From the NCBI GenBank assembly GCA_002943765.1, contig PQWQ01000006.1, positions 2,604,001 to 2,668,000 of the forward strand: DNA of 64,000 nt. The letters run 5' to 3'. The stretch comes from Psoroptes ovis. Lineage: Eukaryota > Arthropoda > Arachnida > Sarcoptiformes > Psoroptidae. The notes under the pieces were generated by a model, which was not told the origin of the DNA, searched no databases, and saw only the letters and a program-made list of their open reading frames with translations. Position numbers and translations under genes: made by a program. Numbering within the stretch: the stretch's first letter is position 1; the number at the start of each line of letters is the position of its first letter. Below, piece after piece: positions 1 to 14,000 of this stretch.

Positions 1-3000
1 CTCGGGTTTCTTGAAAAAAAAATCCATTTGATTTTAATTGTTGCCATTATTATTAGCATTATTATCATTATCATCATCATTATCAACCTGGGTGATGATG
101 AGAGAATTTTTTTCGTTTCGTTTCTTTTCTTTCAAATGGTTAATTCATTAACTCTGTTTTACAATTGTAATTTTGTAATTTAATTGTTTCAAAGAAATTC
201 AATGGATTGAATTGAATTGAATGATGGATGAGTGAAGAAATGAAAACTTGTTATTTATTCATTTGAAAAACACCATTTGAAAAATGATAGATTTTCTCTC
301 GATTTTCCGTACTCACTCATCATATTTCAATATATATTTTCACTAATCATTTTCAAATTTCAATCCATATATATTTATGAAGGTATTTTTCGTATTCATT
401 TCTTTAATATTCATTTACTTTTTTCCAAATTTTCTTAAAATTTAATGATAATGGTTGAAACCTTGGTGAAATAACCTTTTTTTCCTCTTTCAATTGTTCA
501 TATGTTCCTTTCTCATTTCTTTTTTGACAATAATATCAAAAATATGACAATATTTGAATATAATAAAATAAAAATCTATCTTGCTTTGTGTGTGTTTTTA
601 TCGCAAATGAAAAAATAAAACATATCATTTTACACAAACATCAATACCACCAATAATAGTACAACTTACGAATGATTAAAACCTATTATTACTATTATCA
701 ATATCTGTATACTTATCCAGGAGTTGAATTTTTCTTTAATATCTTTCGACAAAAATTTTATGATTTATCCAAGAAGCATTAATTTCATTTTAGGTTGAAT
801 ATATGTTTATTTATTCATTAATATGTGAATGAATGAAATCTAAGATAACTTGGTGGTGATGAATAAAATAAATCCAAAATATTTTATTGCAATTTTTTCT
901 TTGAGAAATTTTTTTTTGTTTTTCAAATAAATAAATAAATATACCTGGAAGGATAAAAAATGTTTCATTCTTCCATTTCTTTTTTCTTAAAGTCATTCAT
1001 TTAATGGGAGGGTGAAATGATTGAAAAACAAACAAACGAACAATCATAATGATGATAATGAATGTTTGTGTGTGTGTGTGTGTGGATGGATACACTCCAG
1101 GTATTATCATCATCATTATTATTATCATCATTGTTGTTATTATTATTATCATTAATATTATTATTGTTATTATTGAAATGAAACAAAAACAAACATTTTT
1201 TGAAACAAAAAATAAATATATAAAAAGGTAAACCAAAATAAAACAATTCAATTACAAACATCGAAAAGAACGAGAAAATATTCAAGAATTATCATTAAAT
1301 TTTTATTCTATTATTATCATTATCATCAAAATCAATTTGCCAAAAAATGATGATGATGATGATATACATAGGAATTAAACGAAAAATAAAATAAATAAAT
1401 GCACGTGATATTCTGCACTTAGTGCTGCCATTATTATTATCATTATCATCGTTATTGTTATTATTATCTTTGTTTTTCTCGGTTCAAAAGTATTCAAATA
1501 TATTGTGAAACTATTAATTAAAATTCATTCACAATAATTACAATGGTCATTGAACTAATTGATTTTTGTTATTTGCTAAATTTGAAATTCGAGAATTCTT
1601 CCAAGATTCATTGAATGAGTCGATTTTTGATTTGTATTCTTATTTCTCCCCTCTTTGATTTGTTTATTTTGTTTCATTTGTTTGTTTTTCATATTCAATT
1701 ATTTGTTGTTTGTCAATGCAAACAAACAAACAATGCACGACCGAGAAAAACAAAGAATCAAATCATTTCAAACAGAATCTTTCCTCAGGATTTCCAAGAA
1801 TTTCCCCAAGAAAAGACATTGATTCAAAGAAATTGTATTATCTTTTCTTTTTCTTTTATAAAGAATGAAACAATGAAAATATTCCTCAGAAAAATATTCA
1901 AGAAAACAAAATTATCATTGAAATTTGAATTCCGAATTCAACCGAATTTCAAAATTCGGCAAAAAAAGACAAAAATTCTTTCAAATTTTTTTTTAACAAA
2001 ACAAAACAAAACATTTTTTTACCAAACGAAAAAATTCATACCAAATGATAACTCAGAGAATATTCAGTGTATTATTGTTCCTTGATTCATTTTGTGTGTT
2101 TTGAATATTTTTTTCCATTTTGATTTTCCTTTCTTTTCTTCCCCTTTCTGATTTTTCATAAAAATAAATGTTTTAACATCAAATCTATGAAATCTTTGTT
2201 GCATTGTTCATTCATATTCGTATTCGTATAAGAATAGACCACAAATGAACAAATGAAAAAAAAATTGGTAAATTTTAAAATTTGTTTAACATTTCATTCA
2301 TTCAATTTTTTTTCGTTTGCTCCACACACACACACACAAATATTCATTCAATTCAAATTTTTCTCCCATTTTTTCCGATGTTAATGATGATATGTGAATG
2401 TATTTATATTCGTATTTGTATGTGTGTTTTTGTTTGAAAAAAAATATTCAAAATGAAAATTGAAATAATACGAAAAAAATGGCAAAACCAAACGGAACTG
2501 ACTGTGTGTGTTGGTTGTATTTTGTTCTATCATTTTGGATGTGTAGAAACATGCAGCAAAAATGAAATGAAAATAAACGAAAATACAACGAAATTCAATG
2601 AAAGAAAACAATGATGTGTACATTTTCATTTCATTTTTTCCATTTTTCTGTTCAAATTTCTATGAATTTGAAAATAAAAAATAGAAAAAAGACAATCACA
2701 TTGGTTTTATTTTATTTTATTCTTGTTTTTTTTTTGTTGTTTTTGTATTTGTTATCCGCGATACATATTATTGTATTTGTATTCATTTGTATTCGTTTTC
2801 TTTTCTTCGTGGGTCTATTGTCTTGTGGCCTGACTCCTGGATTCTGAATTGAATTTCGTTTTCAATTTCGTATCGTTTCGTTTTATTATTTTCTATTCGT
2901 TTTGTTTTGGCTTTTCATCGTCATCATCGTCGTCGTTGTTGTTGTTACATAACGAAATTCGTGATCAAAACATTTTCATTATTCTTCGCTTTCCTTTCCT

Positions 3001-6000
3001 TTATTGTGTCTAGCAAAATACTATAGTAAAACATGCTAAACAACAACAGTAACAACGTCGACAATGAAAATGAAATTTACAATCAAAACCCAATGAAATC
3101 ACTTTTATCATCGCTATCATCATCCGAACATTTTCTGATTTGTTTGCATTTTTATTTATTATGATCATTTCTATTATTTTCAAATGTACACGAATTCAAA
3201 CAATGTTTCTTGATGCAAAAAGTCAAACGTGAAAAGAACGTACCATAAATTTTTGTGAAAAGAATAGAAAAAATGTGATGCATATAGATGAAGATACATT
3301 GATATTATTTATTCATTCATTTTTATTTATGAACATTGTCTGTAATGAAATTTAACGAATAATGATGATTCTACACTTTGATTTACATGGATTGTATTAT
3401 CCTTTTCGGGATTCTTTTTGCTTCGATATTTGGCCCTCTATTTCTGGCTATTGTTTCGGGTATTCATTGATTTATTCCTGGTGATCCATGCTGGAAATGT
3501 CTTTTTAGTTTGTTCATTTTTTCGTCACTTTGATTGCTTGTGAAATGCCAAATGCATTGAATTCTTTTCATTGATATTCATTTTTCTTCTTATTTTGTGG
3601 CATTTTTGAATAATTTTTTGCTGCAAAACTGATTCAAAAATTTGAAATGTTTTTTGACTGTTTTTCATATGAACGAAAAATAACATCAATCAAAATTTAT
3701 TTTATTGACAATTACATTTTTAATCGTAATTTCTAATGTCTAGAATTTTATTTTAAACTCAAAATAAAAATATCAAAAATAAAATACGAAACAAACGATA
3801 GTAAAAGCAACACATGGTCTAAGCGAAATCAAAGCCAAAATAACGAAGCCAAAAGTGAAGGGTCAAACTGTAATCAATCATTTTCAAAAAACACATTGAC
3901 ACATTGCTGAAATGTGTGTTTGTGTGTATGTGTTTTATGTTTCGGATTTTTTCCTCTTGCTTTGCTTTCATTTAAAACTGGTTAAAAACGATTTGAATGT
4001 CTGAAATATTTAGATATATTTGAATTGTAAAAGTGGCCATTTCAATTCATTCATTTCATTTCGCTTATTTGATTCAATCATACAGATATATAATACAATG
4101 AATAATATATATAGCAGTTCACACAATGGCCAAAGATCCTTGGTCGTCGTTTTTTCTTTGTTCTGGTCTAATGAGAATTGTGGTCAATAACAACTTGAAT
4201 ATGACAAATGTTTCGTTCCTGTTTGTTGATATGTATCTGTATTCATGTGTATTTGTTTAGCGAATCTGTAAAGTAACAATAATCCGAATTGGATGATTTT
4301 TCATTCATTCATTCATTGATCTCATAGAAATTTTTACAAAATATGTTTGAAAACCTATAGCTAACCCTTTTGGGAACAATTACTATAACAATTATAACAT
4401 TTGAAAAAGATGTTTCAATTATATTCTGGCTATATTCTTTCATTGTATCCTTGCTTATTTTCTGAATTCAATCACAGTTTTTGATTGATCAATTAATCGA
4501 TAAATCAGATTGAATTCAGAAACAAATTGAAGCAGACAAACAAACAACCAAAAAAAGTGAAAGGATTATTTTCGAATATTTTTTTTCAGCTGTAAACAAT
4601 GCTACAATAATGAAGCAAAATAGCAGCTTGCTGCTGCCGCTGCTGCTATTGTTTATTGTGAATCAAAAATTCCAGAAACATTTATATTGATGTATGCATT
4701 GAATGTTTCAATTTGTAAGCTGTTTCATATGTTTTATTCTTATATTTCAATTCAATTTTTGACGGTAAAAACATTCATTCTCCTATACAAACAAACAAAA
4801 CAAAACAAAAATTGCAGACACCCGATTTTTTGACATGATTTACTAATGACAAATTAATGATACATTGATTTTTACACCTAGTTCTTTCTATATTCTTCGG
4901 ACCAAGATGGAAAGAAATTAAAACAAAAACCGATTCTTTCTAAAACAAACAAACAAACAATGATCCATTTTGTGATTGAATTTTGAATTAAAAATGTAAT
5001 TTGACAAACTTATTTTTCTCAAAATTCTACTAATTTTCATGCAAACCCAGCTCATCCCCGAAACGAAACAATTCTTTATCATATTTCTGGAGGATTTCTG
5101 AGATTTTAAAGTTGCTAATAGATTTTTTGATAATGAAAATGGTGGAAAAAAGTGAAAATTCTAAAAATTTTCTCGAATTTCACTCATTTTGTTTTAATGG
5201 CCAAGTTTTTTTTTCATTTTGATTTCATTTTATCAAATTATCATTTGATTTCAAATCCATTTCAAAGTAAAAAGGGAAACAGTGTTGTCCATCAGAAGTC
5301 TGAAATGATGGAAATGTATTTTGTGCCATTTTGCTAATTGTTTTTTTCCATTTTGTTGGCTCATTTCATTTTATTTTTTGAAAAAAAATATTTTTCCATT
5401 TCTATGCTTAAATAAATGAAATACTTTTACTTTGAAATGATGATTTTAAAAATGAATTAAAAATTTTGACACTTTTTTCTCTCTCGATGAAAGTTTAATT
5501 CATTTTTACACTGAGTCAATTATCACCCGTATTTTACATTTTTGAATTTTCGATTTATTCTCGGAAAGATATTAATTTTTACAAAAATATTTAAATTCAA
5601 ATTTAAAAAAAAAACAAAGAGCTAAAATTTTAAAATTTCAAAAATTCGATTCTTGTTCGATAGATGGCGACCACTTTGGCGTAAAAATTTTATATTTTAT
5701 TAGATATCTTCATGAATTCATTTACCGAAAATGAATTTTAAGATTTTATCTGAATTTAAGCTTGAATTTCGATTGTCTGATTTTAAATTCAAATTCAATA
5801 GAATTCAAATTTCAATGAAAATTTCAGTGAAAAACAAAAATTAATTTTTGAAAAAAAATTCATTGAAATTCAATGACCATCAATATTAAATGGTCATCAG
5901 TATTCATCAACTGATTTTTAAATATTTACCCAATTGAATTATTCGTCTACTATTTCTTGGAATTAATAACCAAGAATTTCGAAAAATATTTCAAGGAATC

Positions 6001-7006
6001 ATTTAGAAAAATCAATGAATTTCAATGAAGAAATTCTTCTTTCCAAAAAACGATCAATTTAAATACATCGAATTAAAATATTCCATGAATTTTTCAAAAA
6101 TAACTTTTAAAATATTGATATTTTTTAAAAAATGTTTAAGCATCACATTTCTCATTGAACTTGCACACACTTATAAGTTTGACAAATGTTTCGTTTCTTT
6201 GCAATATATCAAAATAGTAAGATCATTTCTTTTAGAAATATTTCAACAAATTTTTCAGAAAAACTTTGCTTTTAAATCAAATTTTCTTTTATTTCTGAAA
6301 ATGTATGAATCTAAATTCTTACAAAAATATTAGTGACTTGGATTTATTACTTTCCTTATCAAATACCCTTGTATTTTCCATTATTTCTCAAAAGGGCATT
6401 TATCAAAATCAATGAAATCACAAAAATCAATCAAAAGGTTTTATTCGAATTCTGTGTTATATTTTTGCTTGAATCGTCCATTTATTATTAGTTTAAAATA
6501 GAAAAAAAATATAATCAAAATAAATGATTTTTCTCCACTCTCGAATCATAACCAATATTAATAGTTAATCTCTTGAGACAATCGTATGTGTGTGATTAAG
6601 TAATAATAAATCTAGAATTTTGTCATTTTTCCCAATGAGGAAGAGAGAGATAAAGTACGAGAGAGACCCAATTTGAAAATATGTATCCAAAGAAAGGAAA
6701 AATATATCCCTGAATATTTCCATTCATTTGCTTTTGATAAATATTCCAATAATCGTTTGTTTCAAATGTGTGTCTTAGATAGGAATTATCATTATTTACT
6801 AGCAATGATGATGATTATTATTTCATTGATTTATTCATTTTTTTATTTATTCATTCGTTCACATTTGTAATCAAAGATGAATGAATTATATGAAAACCAA
6901 ATGGCAACAAATTAAATAATGATGACTAAAATTAAAGATTGCGTGACAATTTTTGTATGTGTTTGTACTTGTATCTCTCTGTGTGTGTATTTAATATTTG
7001 TAAATA
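1..7006. other. gene-poor AT-rich region
   Basis: No gene could be supported here. The sequence is low-complexity, with runs of ATT, ATC and CATT units and short GT/CA stretches. Several open frames exist, the longest about 156 codons at 1615-2085. Their translations are strings of F, I, L, K and N with no domain, and such lengths are expected by chance at this base composition. It could be intergenic DNA or part of a long intron of a gene outside the window. Confidence 0.6.
1066..1176. repeat. compound microsatellite
   Basis: A GT dinucleotide run (about 1066-1084) is followed after a short spacer by a long mixed ATT/ATC/GTT trinucleotide tract (about 1101-1176). This is the clearest example of the microsatellite style found throughout the gene-poor half of the window. 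Confidence 0.8.
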
Positions 7007-7038
7007 TTAGGTTGGTGGAAAAGTAATCTATTATTTTT
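7007..7038 (+). repeat. mariner 5' terminal inverted repeat
   Basis: These 32 bases are the exact reverse complement of 8053-8084. Divergence begins abruptly at base 33. The TA dinucleotide just outside is the target duplication. Confidence 0.95.
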
Positions 7039-7190
7039 TCATTAGATGGCTTTGATGAGGAATATCTCAAAAAGTATCCATCTGATAATTTCGAAATTAG
7101 GCTCGTTGGAAAGGTGATATCTTGCTGTACAAAAATTTGTTTGTTGTTTTTTGCTAGGCTCACTAGGTCGTGAGATACAGCGGGTCAAAG

Positions 7191-8022
7191 ATGAAAGTAA
7201 GCAAAGAAAAAATTGGGCACATTTTACATTTTTTCTTGGACAAAGCCGTAAACGCAAGCTAGGCGGCTGAAATTATGGATGATGTTTATGGGTCAGATAC
7301 TGTATCAACCCATTATGCGCTATTTTGGTTTCGTCGATTCTGTTCAGAAATTTTCGATGTCAAAGGTCAGACCGATCGACCCTTGAAAATGTCGATAGAA
7401 TCGTGGAACCGATCGAAGTAGACCGGCATGTCATCAGTCGTGACATAGTCCAGGAACTGAAGATTGACCATGAAAAAGTTTCAAACCATTTTCACGAAGC
7501 AAAATCCTAAAAAAGGTCCATGTTCGGGTGTCTAACCATTTAGATTGAAAAAACATGATTTTCATTTGCTGGGACTAGAAGCTGATTATCCATTATTAAT
7601 TTGTTCCATATGGTCCAAACGCTCAATTCTGATCTCTACTGTCAATAACTGGACCGTTTGACGATAGCGATCGACCAGAAACGGCCAAAAAGAACGGTGT
7701 CGCATTCCTTCAAAACATCGATAGGTAACATGCATCTTTGATGACTCGCCGGAAATTTAGGGGGCCTGATTGGGAGGTTCCACTGTATCCACAACACAGT
7801 CCGGACTTGTCACTAAGCGTTTATCATGTTTTAGTCGGATTGCAACATTTCTTTGATGGTGAAAAATTCGAATCTAGGAACGATTGTGAAAATCGAGTCC
7901 AGGAGTTTTTTACAAATAGGGACCCAGGCTTCTACAATAGGGCTATTATGAAGTTACCTTCAAAATGGCTACAAATCATCGAACAGATCGGTGCTTGTTT
8001 GATCAAAATCGGAGAATCCTAA
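7191..8022 (+). pseudogene. mariner transposase pseudogene (D,D34D family)
   Basis: These are remains of the transposase of the enclosing mariner. Family landmarks appear in order but in shifting frames. A DVYGSDTVS-like stretch and a WFRRF motif lie near 7290-7350. A second helix-turn-helix region reading DRHVISRDIVQELKIDHEKV lies near 7415-7480. A tract resembling LNSDLYCQ and AIDQKRP lies near 7620-7690, and the C-terminal DWEV...SPDL...YHV region at 7765-7840 is followed by KLPSKWLQIIEQ. There are several frameshifts and stop codons. The segment that should carry the first catalytic Asp (TGDEKW) is deleted, and the HQDN segment is unrecognisable. The residue at the third catalytic Asp (PSDYHLF in the family) is Val. 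The gene is clearly dead. Confidence 0.92.
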
Positions 8023-8052
8023 GTATGTTAAATCAAGTCTTGAAGTTCGTAT

Positions 8053-8084
8053 AAAAATAATAGATTACTTTTCCACCAACCTAA
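8053..8084 (-). repeat. mariner 3' terminal inverted repeat
   Basis: These 32 bases are the exact reverse complement of 7007-7038. They are followed by TA at 8085-8086. Confidence 0.95.
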
Positions 8085-8086
8085 TA

Positions 8087-11000
8087 TAAAAAAATAAATG
8101 AATGAATAAAAAATATTTTGTATAAAATATCTTTATCGAATGAAGAAATGAGTGAAATAAAATTTCCATTTAATTTTATTTATACGATTTCATCAATATT
8201 CATATTGAAGAATATAAAAACACCGAAAAACAAAATAATTGCATGATTCTGGTCGTTTTTTATTTTGAAAATTTTCTACGAAAGAATCAATAATAAATTT
8301 ATGATCATTTATGAATATTTCATTTTGTATGAGCAACGAGAAAAATTTCAACCTTGAACAGAACCTCTTAATATATTAGAAATAATGAAGACAACTAAAA
8401 ATAATAATGACGACTAATGAAATAATGATGATAATAATGACAACGATGATGATGATGATGCACCTGGGAATCGTTTAATCCAAGTAAATAACACTAATAA
8501 TAATAAATAAATGATGAAATTTATCAAAATCTTAAGACAAGCGAATTGAAAAAATTCATATATCACAAAGAATTTTTGAAGAAAAAATTGCAAATTCAAT
8601 TGATTTTCATTTCTCTTAGCTTATCAGGTCCAAGTTGATTTATTTGGATTTTCTTCGGTTCTCAGAGGTTTCTTTTGGAACTTTCAATTTCTCATGGCCA
8701 CAATCTACAATTTAAATCCTCATTCTATGGCCATTGGTTGATTATGAAAAATGGCATTTTTTCCATATTTCACATATTTTCATCCGCTTAAATCATTGTA
8801 CTCATTAAAAAATAATACAAATTCCTAAATTATGTTGTAATATTTTTTTCTGTTTTGCTTTGTTTTTTTGCAAATGAATTATGTTCCTTTGGTTGAATAA
8901 CAATGATTCTTGGGTACAATAGTTTAATAATGATGATAATAATAATATGTCATTATTATCATGTAAAAAACAAAAGCCAAAAAACAGAAATGCCATAGGA
9001 ATACCCAGCAAAAATACATGCATTTTCATTTATAATTTCATTGTTTTTATTCATTCTTTTAAATTCACTAATAATGTACCCGATGAAAAACATGAAACGA
9101 TGGTAAATGAATGAATGAAAAATCCAAAGCAAATACATCATCATCACTGGTGGAAAACAACAAACCAATAATTTTAATCTCTTTGTTAGTCAGTAGTCTA
9201 TGTTAGTCTATGTCTGAGTGTTTTTATGTATGTCTGTGTTTAATGTCTTTTGCCTGCTAAAATCATAATTCTTTGCCAAAAAATTTTTTTTGGATCACAA
9301 AAAATCAGAAAAGATGAATGATTTAGCCATGATTCAGTTGAATTGTAGAAAAAATATCAATTGAATTACATTCAAAAAAACACCGCCCCATATCATTTAT
9401 TTATTCGTTTTGGCTTGTTTTCCATTCATTCATTCATTTATTCACCAATTGTCCAAATTTCAGTGATGGTTTAGCAAAGAACCTTTTAGAAACCTAGCTA
9501 GCAAAATGAAATTGCAAAGCTACTAACCTAACCTACTTATTTTGAATGAGGCGTTTCATTGAATCATTTGTTGTCAAATGAAACGTTTGTGTTCGTATTT
9601 TAAATGATAGAAATTTGAATATACACAAACATACATTCATTACACATTTGTACAATATTTTATTTCATTATTACGATTGTTGGTAGAAATGCAATGAGAG
9701 AATGAACGACATTTCATTCGGTTTCGATTGGTTGATTGGTTTTTCGGTGTGTTTCGGCGGCGGTGGTCGGTGATGATTGAATAGTTGGATGCTATTTTTC
9801 TCCTTTTGTCTGACAGTCAATTTATCTACCAGTGAACAAGTGAACCCTTTCAGTTTTGGAAAAAAATACAATACAACAATACAAAGATGCCTACTGGTGG
9901 TGGTGCATAGGCAATAAATCACACACCAAAAGTGATTTCTGGCAGTCAGTGAACAAACACATGCGTAACACACTGAGTTTTCGTGTGAGAAAAATCGAAT
10001 TTTTGAGTTGAATATAATCAGCTTTGTATGTAATGATGCGAAGCGAGCAGAAGAGAAAAAATATGGAAAAAAGTTGAAAATATATTCGATCAATTAATCA
10101 GAATTATAATTAACAAATCTGTTTTGGACATTTTTTTCCATTCATTCATTCATTCACAATTGTCAATTAATCATATTTCATTATTGGAATATATTATAAT
10201 GATATTATTGGTCCAAAAAACACTCCCCAACAGGAAATTGCAATCAATTCCGTTATTATTTTGGTTTTTTATCAATTTTATTCTTTTCAATTGTAAATCA
10301 TCAAAGTTTTATTATCAACATCAACAATGGAAGCAAAAGACCCTCACCGGCCAAACAAAGAGCAAAATACAAATGCAAATTTGACTTTTGACTTTCGGAA
10401 ATTTTTTTCCATTTTTCACCAACTATTTGAAACATAAAACCTTAATAAAATTAAGGGTACCAAGCTCTCTTTTTCATTGTTCATTCATCGAGCTTAAAAG
10501 CACAAAAATCAAGTCACAATTGCAAAGTTTTTTTCAACATTACAAATGCATTTGTGTTGTTGCTGCTGCTGTTGCTGGATTGGGGCATGGTAATCAACGA
10601 CGGTCGTCAATCGTTTGTAGATTGTCTACAAACGACCATGATGACGACGACCGTCGAATGATTAATGATTCATAGACAATCTCCCATTTTTAACCATCCT
10701 AAAAAGAATGAAAGAAAACTATGCAATTTAAACAATAGTTTTTTGATATTTTGTATAATATTTTTAACTCAAAAAAGCAAAAAAATAAATCGTTTCTGCT
10801 GTTGTTGTTCAAATACAACAACAATTAAACCATTTTGTTTTCGGATTTTCTGTTCTGCGAGCTGTGTTGATGGTAGAGATTGGAAAATCAAAAAATATTG
10901 AAAAACCCTACGACCATCATGGTTAACTTTTGCAAACCATTTTCACTTTTTCTTCTTCTTCTGTTCAAGCAGAAAAAATTTAATTTTTAAGCTTTAACGA

Positions 11001-14000
11001 TTAATTTTTCATTTTTCTATTATTCAATTTTCTATCGGCTTAATAATAATAATAAAATCTCTCGTCCGGGTACTTTTGACATTTAAGGTACATCCTACCC
11101 TGTAGTAGAGCTGGATCAAATACAAACAAGTGAAATTGAATTGAATAAAATAAGATTTACCGAAAAAAAAGAAAAAAATGGAAAAATTAGGTGAAAAATG
11201 GATGGGAAAAATAGGTAAACTCCATAATATTTATAACAAATGATGATAATAGCAGCAAATCATTGAAATAGAAATAAATGAATTGAAAATGTCAAAACCA
11301 ATTTTGAGTTGAATTTTTGAGGAAATTCAAAATAGCCGAAATTGCAAGATTATGATTTACATTTGAATCACATCTCATCGAATTTCGTATCATTTTTTTC
11401 TTCTCCGAACATTAAAACCATACATTTATGGACAATAAAATGGTCACGTTCTTGACCAGAATCGCTGAAAATTGTTTAAAACGAAATTGAATTCTTAATT
11501 CGTTCATTGATACCAGTGAATAAATGAATGAAATAATAAAAAAACCAGAAACATAAAAGAACACATAATTATTATACAATCAACGTAATGATTTCAAAAT
11601 TAAATTTCAAAGAAAAACAAAAAAAAACAAGATTTTCAGCTTGAATTTCAAGATAATTTAGTAACTAATAGCTAATAACAACGAATAATGATTGTAATTT
11701 CATTGTGCTTCAGCACTTATTGATTGTTTGATAATCTGCCTCTGAAAACCAAAAAATGCTCAAGAATTATTCAAAGAATGCAGGTGTGCGGTGCCTTTGT
11801 GGATTGTTTTAGTTTAATTTGTTCAAATGTTTCATTCATTTCACCATACTTGATCATAAAACAGCAATTTTAGTGATGTAAATCTTAAACCATTTCACCA
11901 TCATTACCATTATCATCATCATCATCAATTTACCATCAAATCATATTCAATTCTATGCAATTAGTTGTTTGTATTTAATAATAGCAAACAACAACGATAA
12001 TCGATGGTTTATGTATTTTTCATTTCATTTTTTTCAACGCTCAAAGAAAATTTCTTGTACATATTTGAAACATAATCATCATCATTATTATCGACCTTTA
12101 ACAACAACAATACCAGCTTCAGCAGCAGCAACAACAATTACAGTACCAGCAACAACGACAGCAGCAGTAATAATTATGATTAGTTTAATGAGCCATGATG
12201 TTTGTTTACTTGTTTTTTCGGTTGTTTGTTGCATTTCAGCGTTTTTTTGTAGGAAAAAACAAAATCATTTTACTCGGTCGCTGTTTGGTTGTTTTCAACA
12301 CATCACCATATGACAAAGTCTATGAAATGATTTTGAAAAATTTTTTATCATCAAAATTGTTTAAAAAGTATTGCACCAAACAACGATAAATGTTAGATTA
12401 TTTCAAATAGATTAAGATTGACCATTGATTTCTTGTGACCGAAAAAATTTTTTTTCAAAAATTTTTGATTCTTTTTTCTTGTATTTTTAATGGTAATTTT
12501 TGCTTCAATTTTTTGTAATTTCCGAGATTAAATTACAAAATTCATGTTGTTTTTCTCGTGGTAAATTGTCTCTCATCTGTAAAATCTCATTATCTGTGTT
12601 TGTGTTTGTTTATTTTTCGAAAATTTTATCTGAAAAAATTTTGTTTTGTTTCCATGTTTAAATATGTATACGAACAAATATTTGCCATATCTTCCATTAT
12701 CATTTAGCTTCCGTCTCGACCGAATTATCATCACTATCATTAATGATTTCGTTGAAATTATTATTATTATAAAAAAATGAGAAAAAACAATCATTTGTAA
12801 ATGATCATTGTAAGTAAATTTTATTTTAAATCAACAAAATAAAATCATTATCTTTGAAAAATAAACAATGAATGATAACCGATTAAAACGATTTTCGCTC
12901 ATGATTTCGCTACCATTTCTTGGCTTCATGAAATGGTATCAAGAATTTATCAAAGATAAACGAACCGAAATGAACAGATTAACAGCGAGAAAAAAATTGA
13001 CATTTCAGTAGATTTTTCATTGTTTCTGCATCATTTTTCCTCATATTTTTCTTGTTGTTTTCGGTTGTTGATGCTCGAATCATATAAGTATATGGCTACT
13101 GATTGTTTTTTCCCCATTGTTTTTTTTTGCAGTCAAATTGCAGCCAAATTCAATCGAAACCATTTCGTTTCGTTTCGTTGATTGTTTGTTGGAACGGAAA
13201 TTTTTTTGTTTTTTCAAAATTTTCTCAAACGAAAAATCAAAGCAAAACAAAATCAAAGACATTAGACATTTTATCCGTGAAAAATGCAGCGAAAATTTCA
13301 TATTTTTTTCTGCTTTTGAAAAACTTGAATCGTAAATCATTTTTCTTCCCTTATTTCAGTTATTTGAAACATTTTCACATCAGAAACCCAAACGAAAAAT
13401 CAGAAATAAAACAAAAGAAATTCGGAAAAAATACGAAATTTCAAAACTTTTCAATGAATTTTCGTGTTGGCAAAATTTTGAAATTTTCCAAATGATATTT
13501 TCAATTTTAATATCAAATATATGATTCCATGAACAATAGGAACAATATTTTCCATTTCTCTTAATGAAACAATTTTTCAATTCCAAAATTTCTGAAATTC
13601 AATTTCAATTGAATTGAAATGAATTTTTCTACCATTTTGCACCAAGCAAAAACTCTTGCCGAATGAATTTTGGCTGCAAAAAAATGTAACAAAAGATGGT
13701 TAATGGTCTTTTTTTGCCATCTTTACATTTCTTTCATCTAAAAAATTTTGCCGAACCCGAAAATTTGAAAATAACAATGAAATTATCATCATCATCATCA
13801 TTGAATTCAATGTATCATTTCCATTCCATTACATTATATGATTATATTTTCATTTTCATTTTTTTTTTGCTCTTTGATGATGTCTTTTTTTTTCATTTGC
13901 TTCGTGTATTTTATGGTGTATTATCATACAAAACACACCATCATTCACTCGCTCACATACACACCCACATTTGCACTTGTAATGATGTTTTATTCTTTAT

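Larger units (their letters stand above)
7007..8084 (+). mobile_element. decayed irritans-type mariner with intact terminal repeats
   Basis: This is a Tc1/mariner DNA transposon copy of 1078 bp. It has perfect 32-bp terminal inverted repeats (7007-7038 and 8053-8084) that begin TTAGGTTGGTGGAAAAG. It is flanked by the TA target duplication typical of the superfamily (7005-7006 and 8085-8086). Full-length irritans mariners are about 1.3 kb, so roughly 200 to 250 bp are missing. Comparing the translated remains with the family places the gap near 7540-7560, between the helix-turn-helix/WVPHEL region and the middle of the catalytic domain. The ends are much better preserved than the coding sequence. 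The copy cannot make transposase, though its ends might still be recognised by a related enzyme. Confidence 0.95.

Noticed and set aside
1615..2085. Open frame of 156 codons on the plus strand
   Set aside because: Composition is that of translated low-complexity AT-rich DNA, with no domain and no splice context. Such frames are expected by chance here.
9671..10093. Open frame of 140 codons on the minus strand
   Set aside because: There is no recognisable motif, and composition follows the local repeats.
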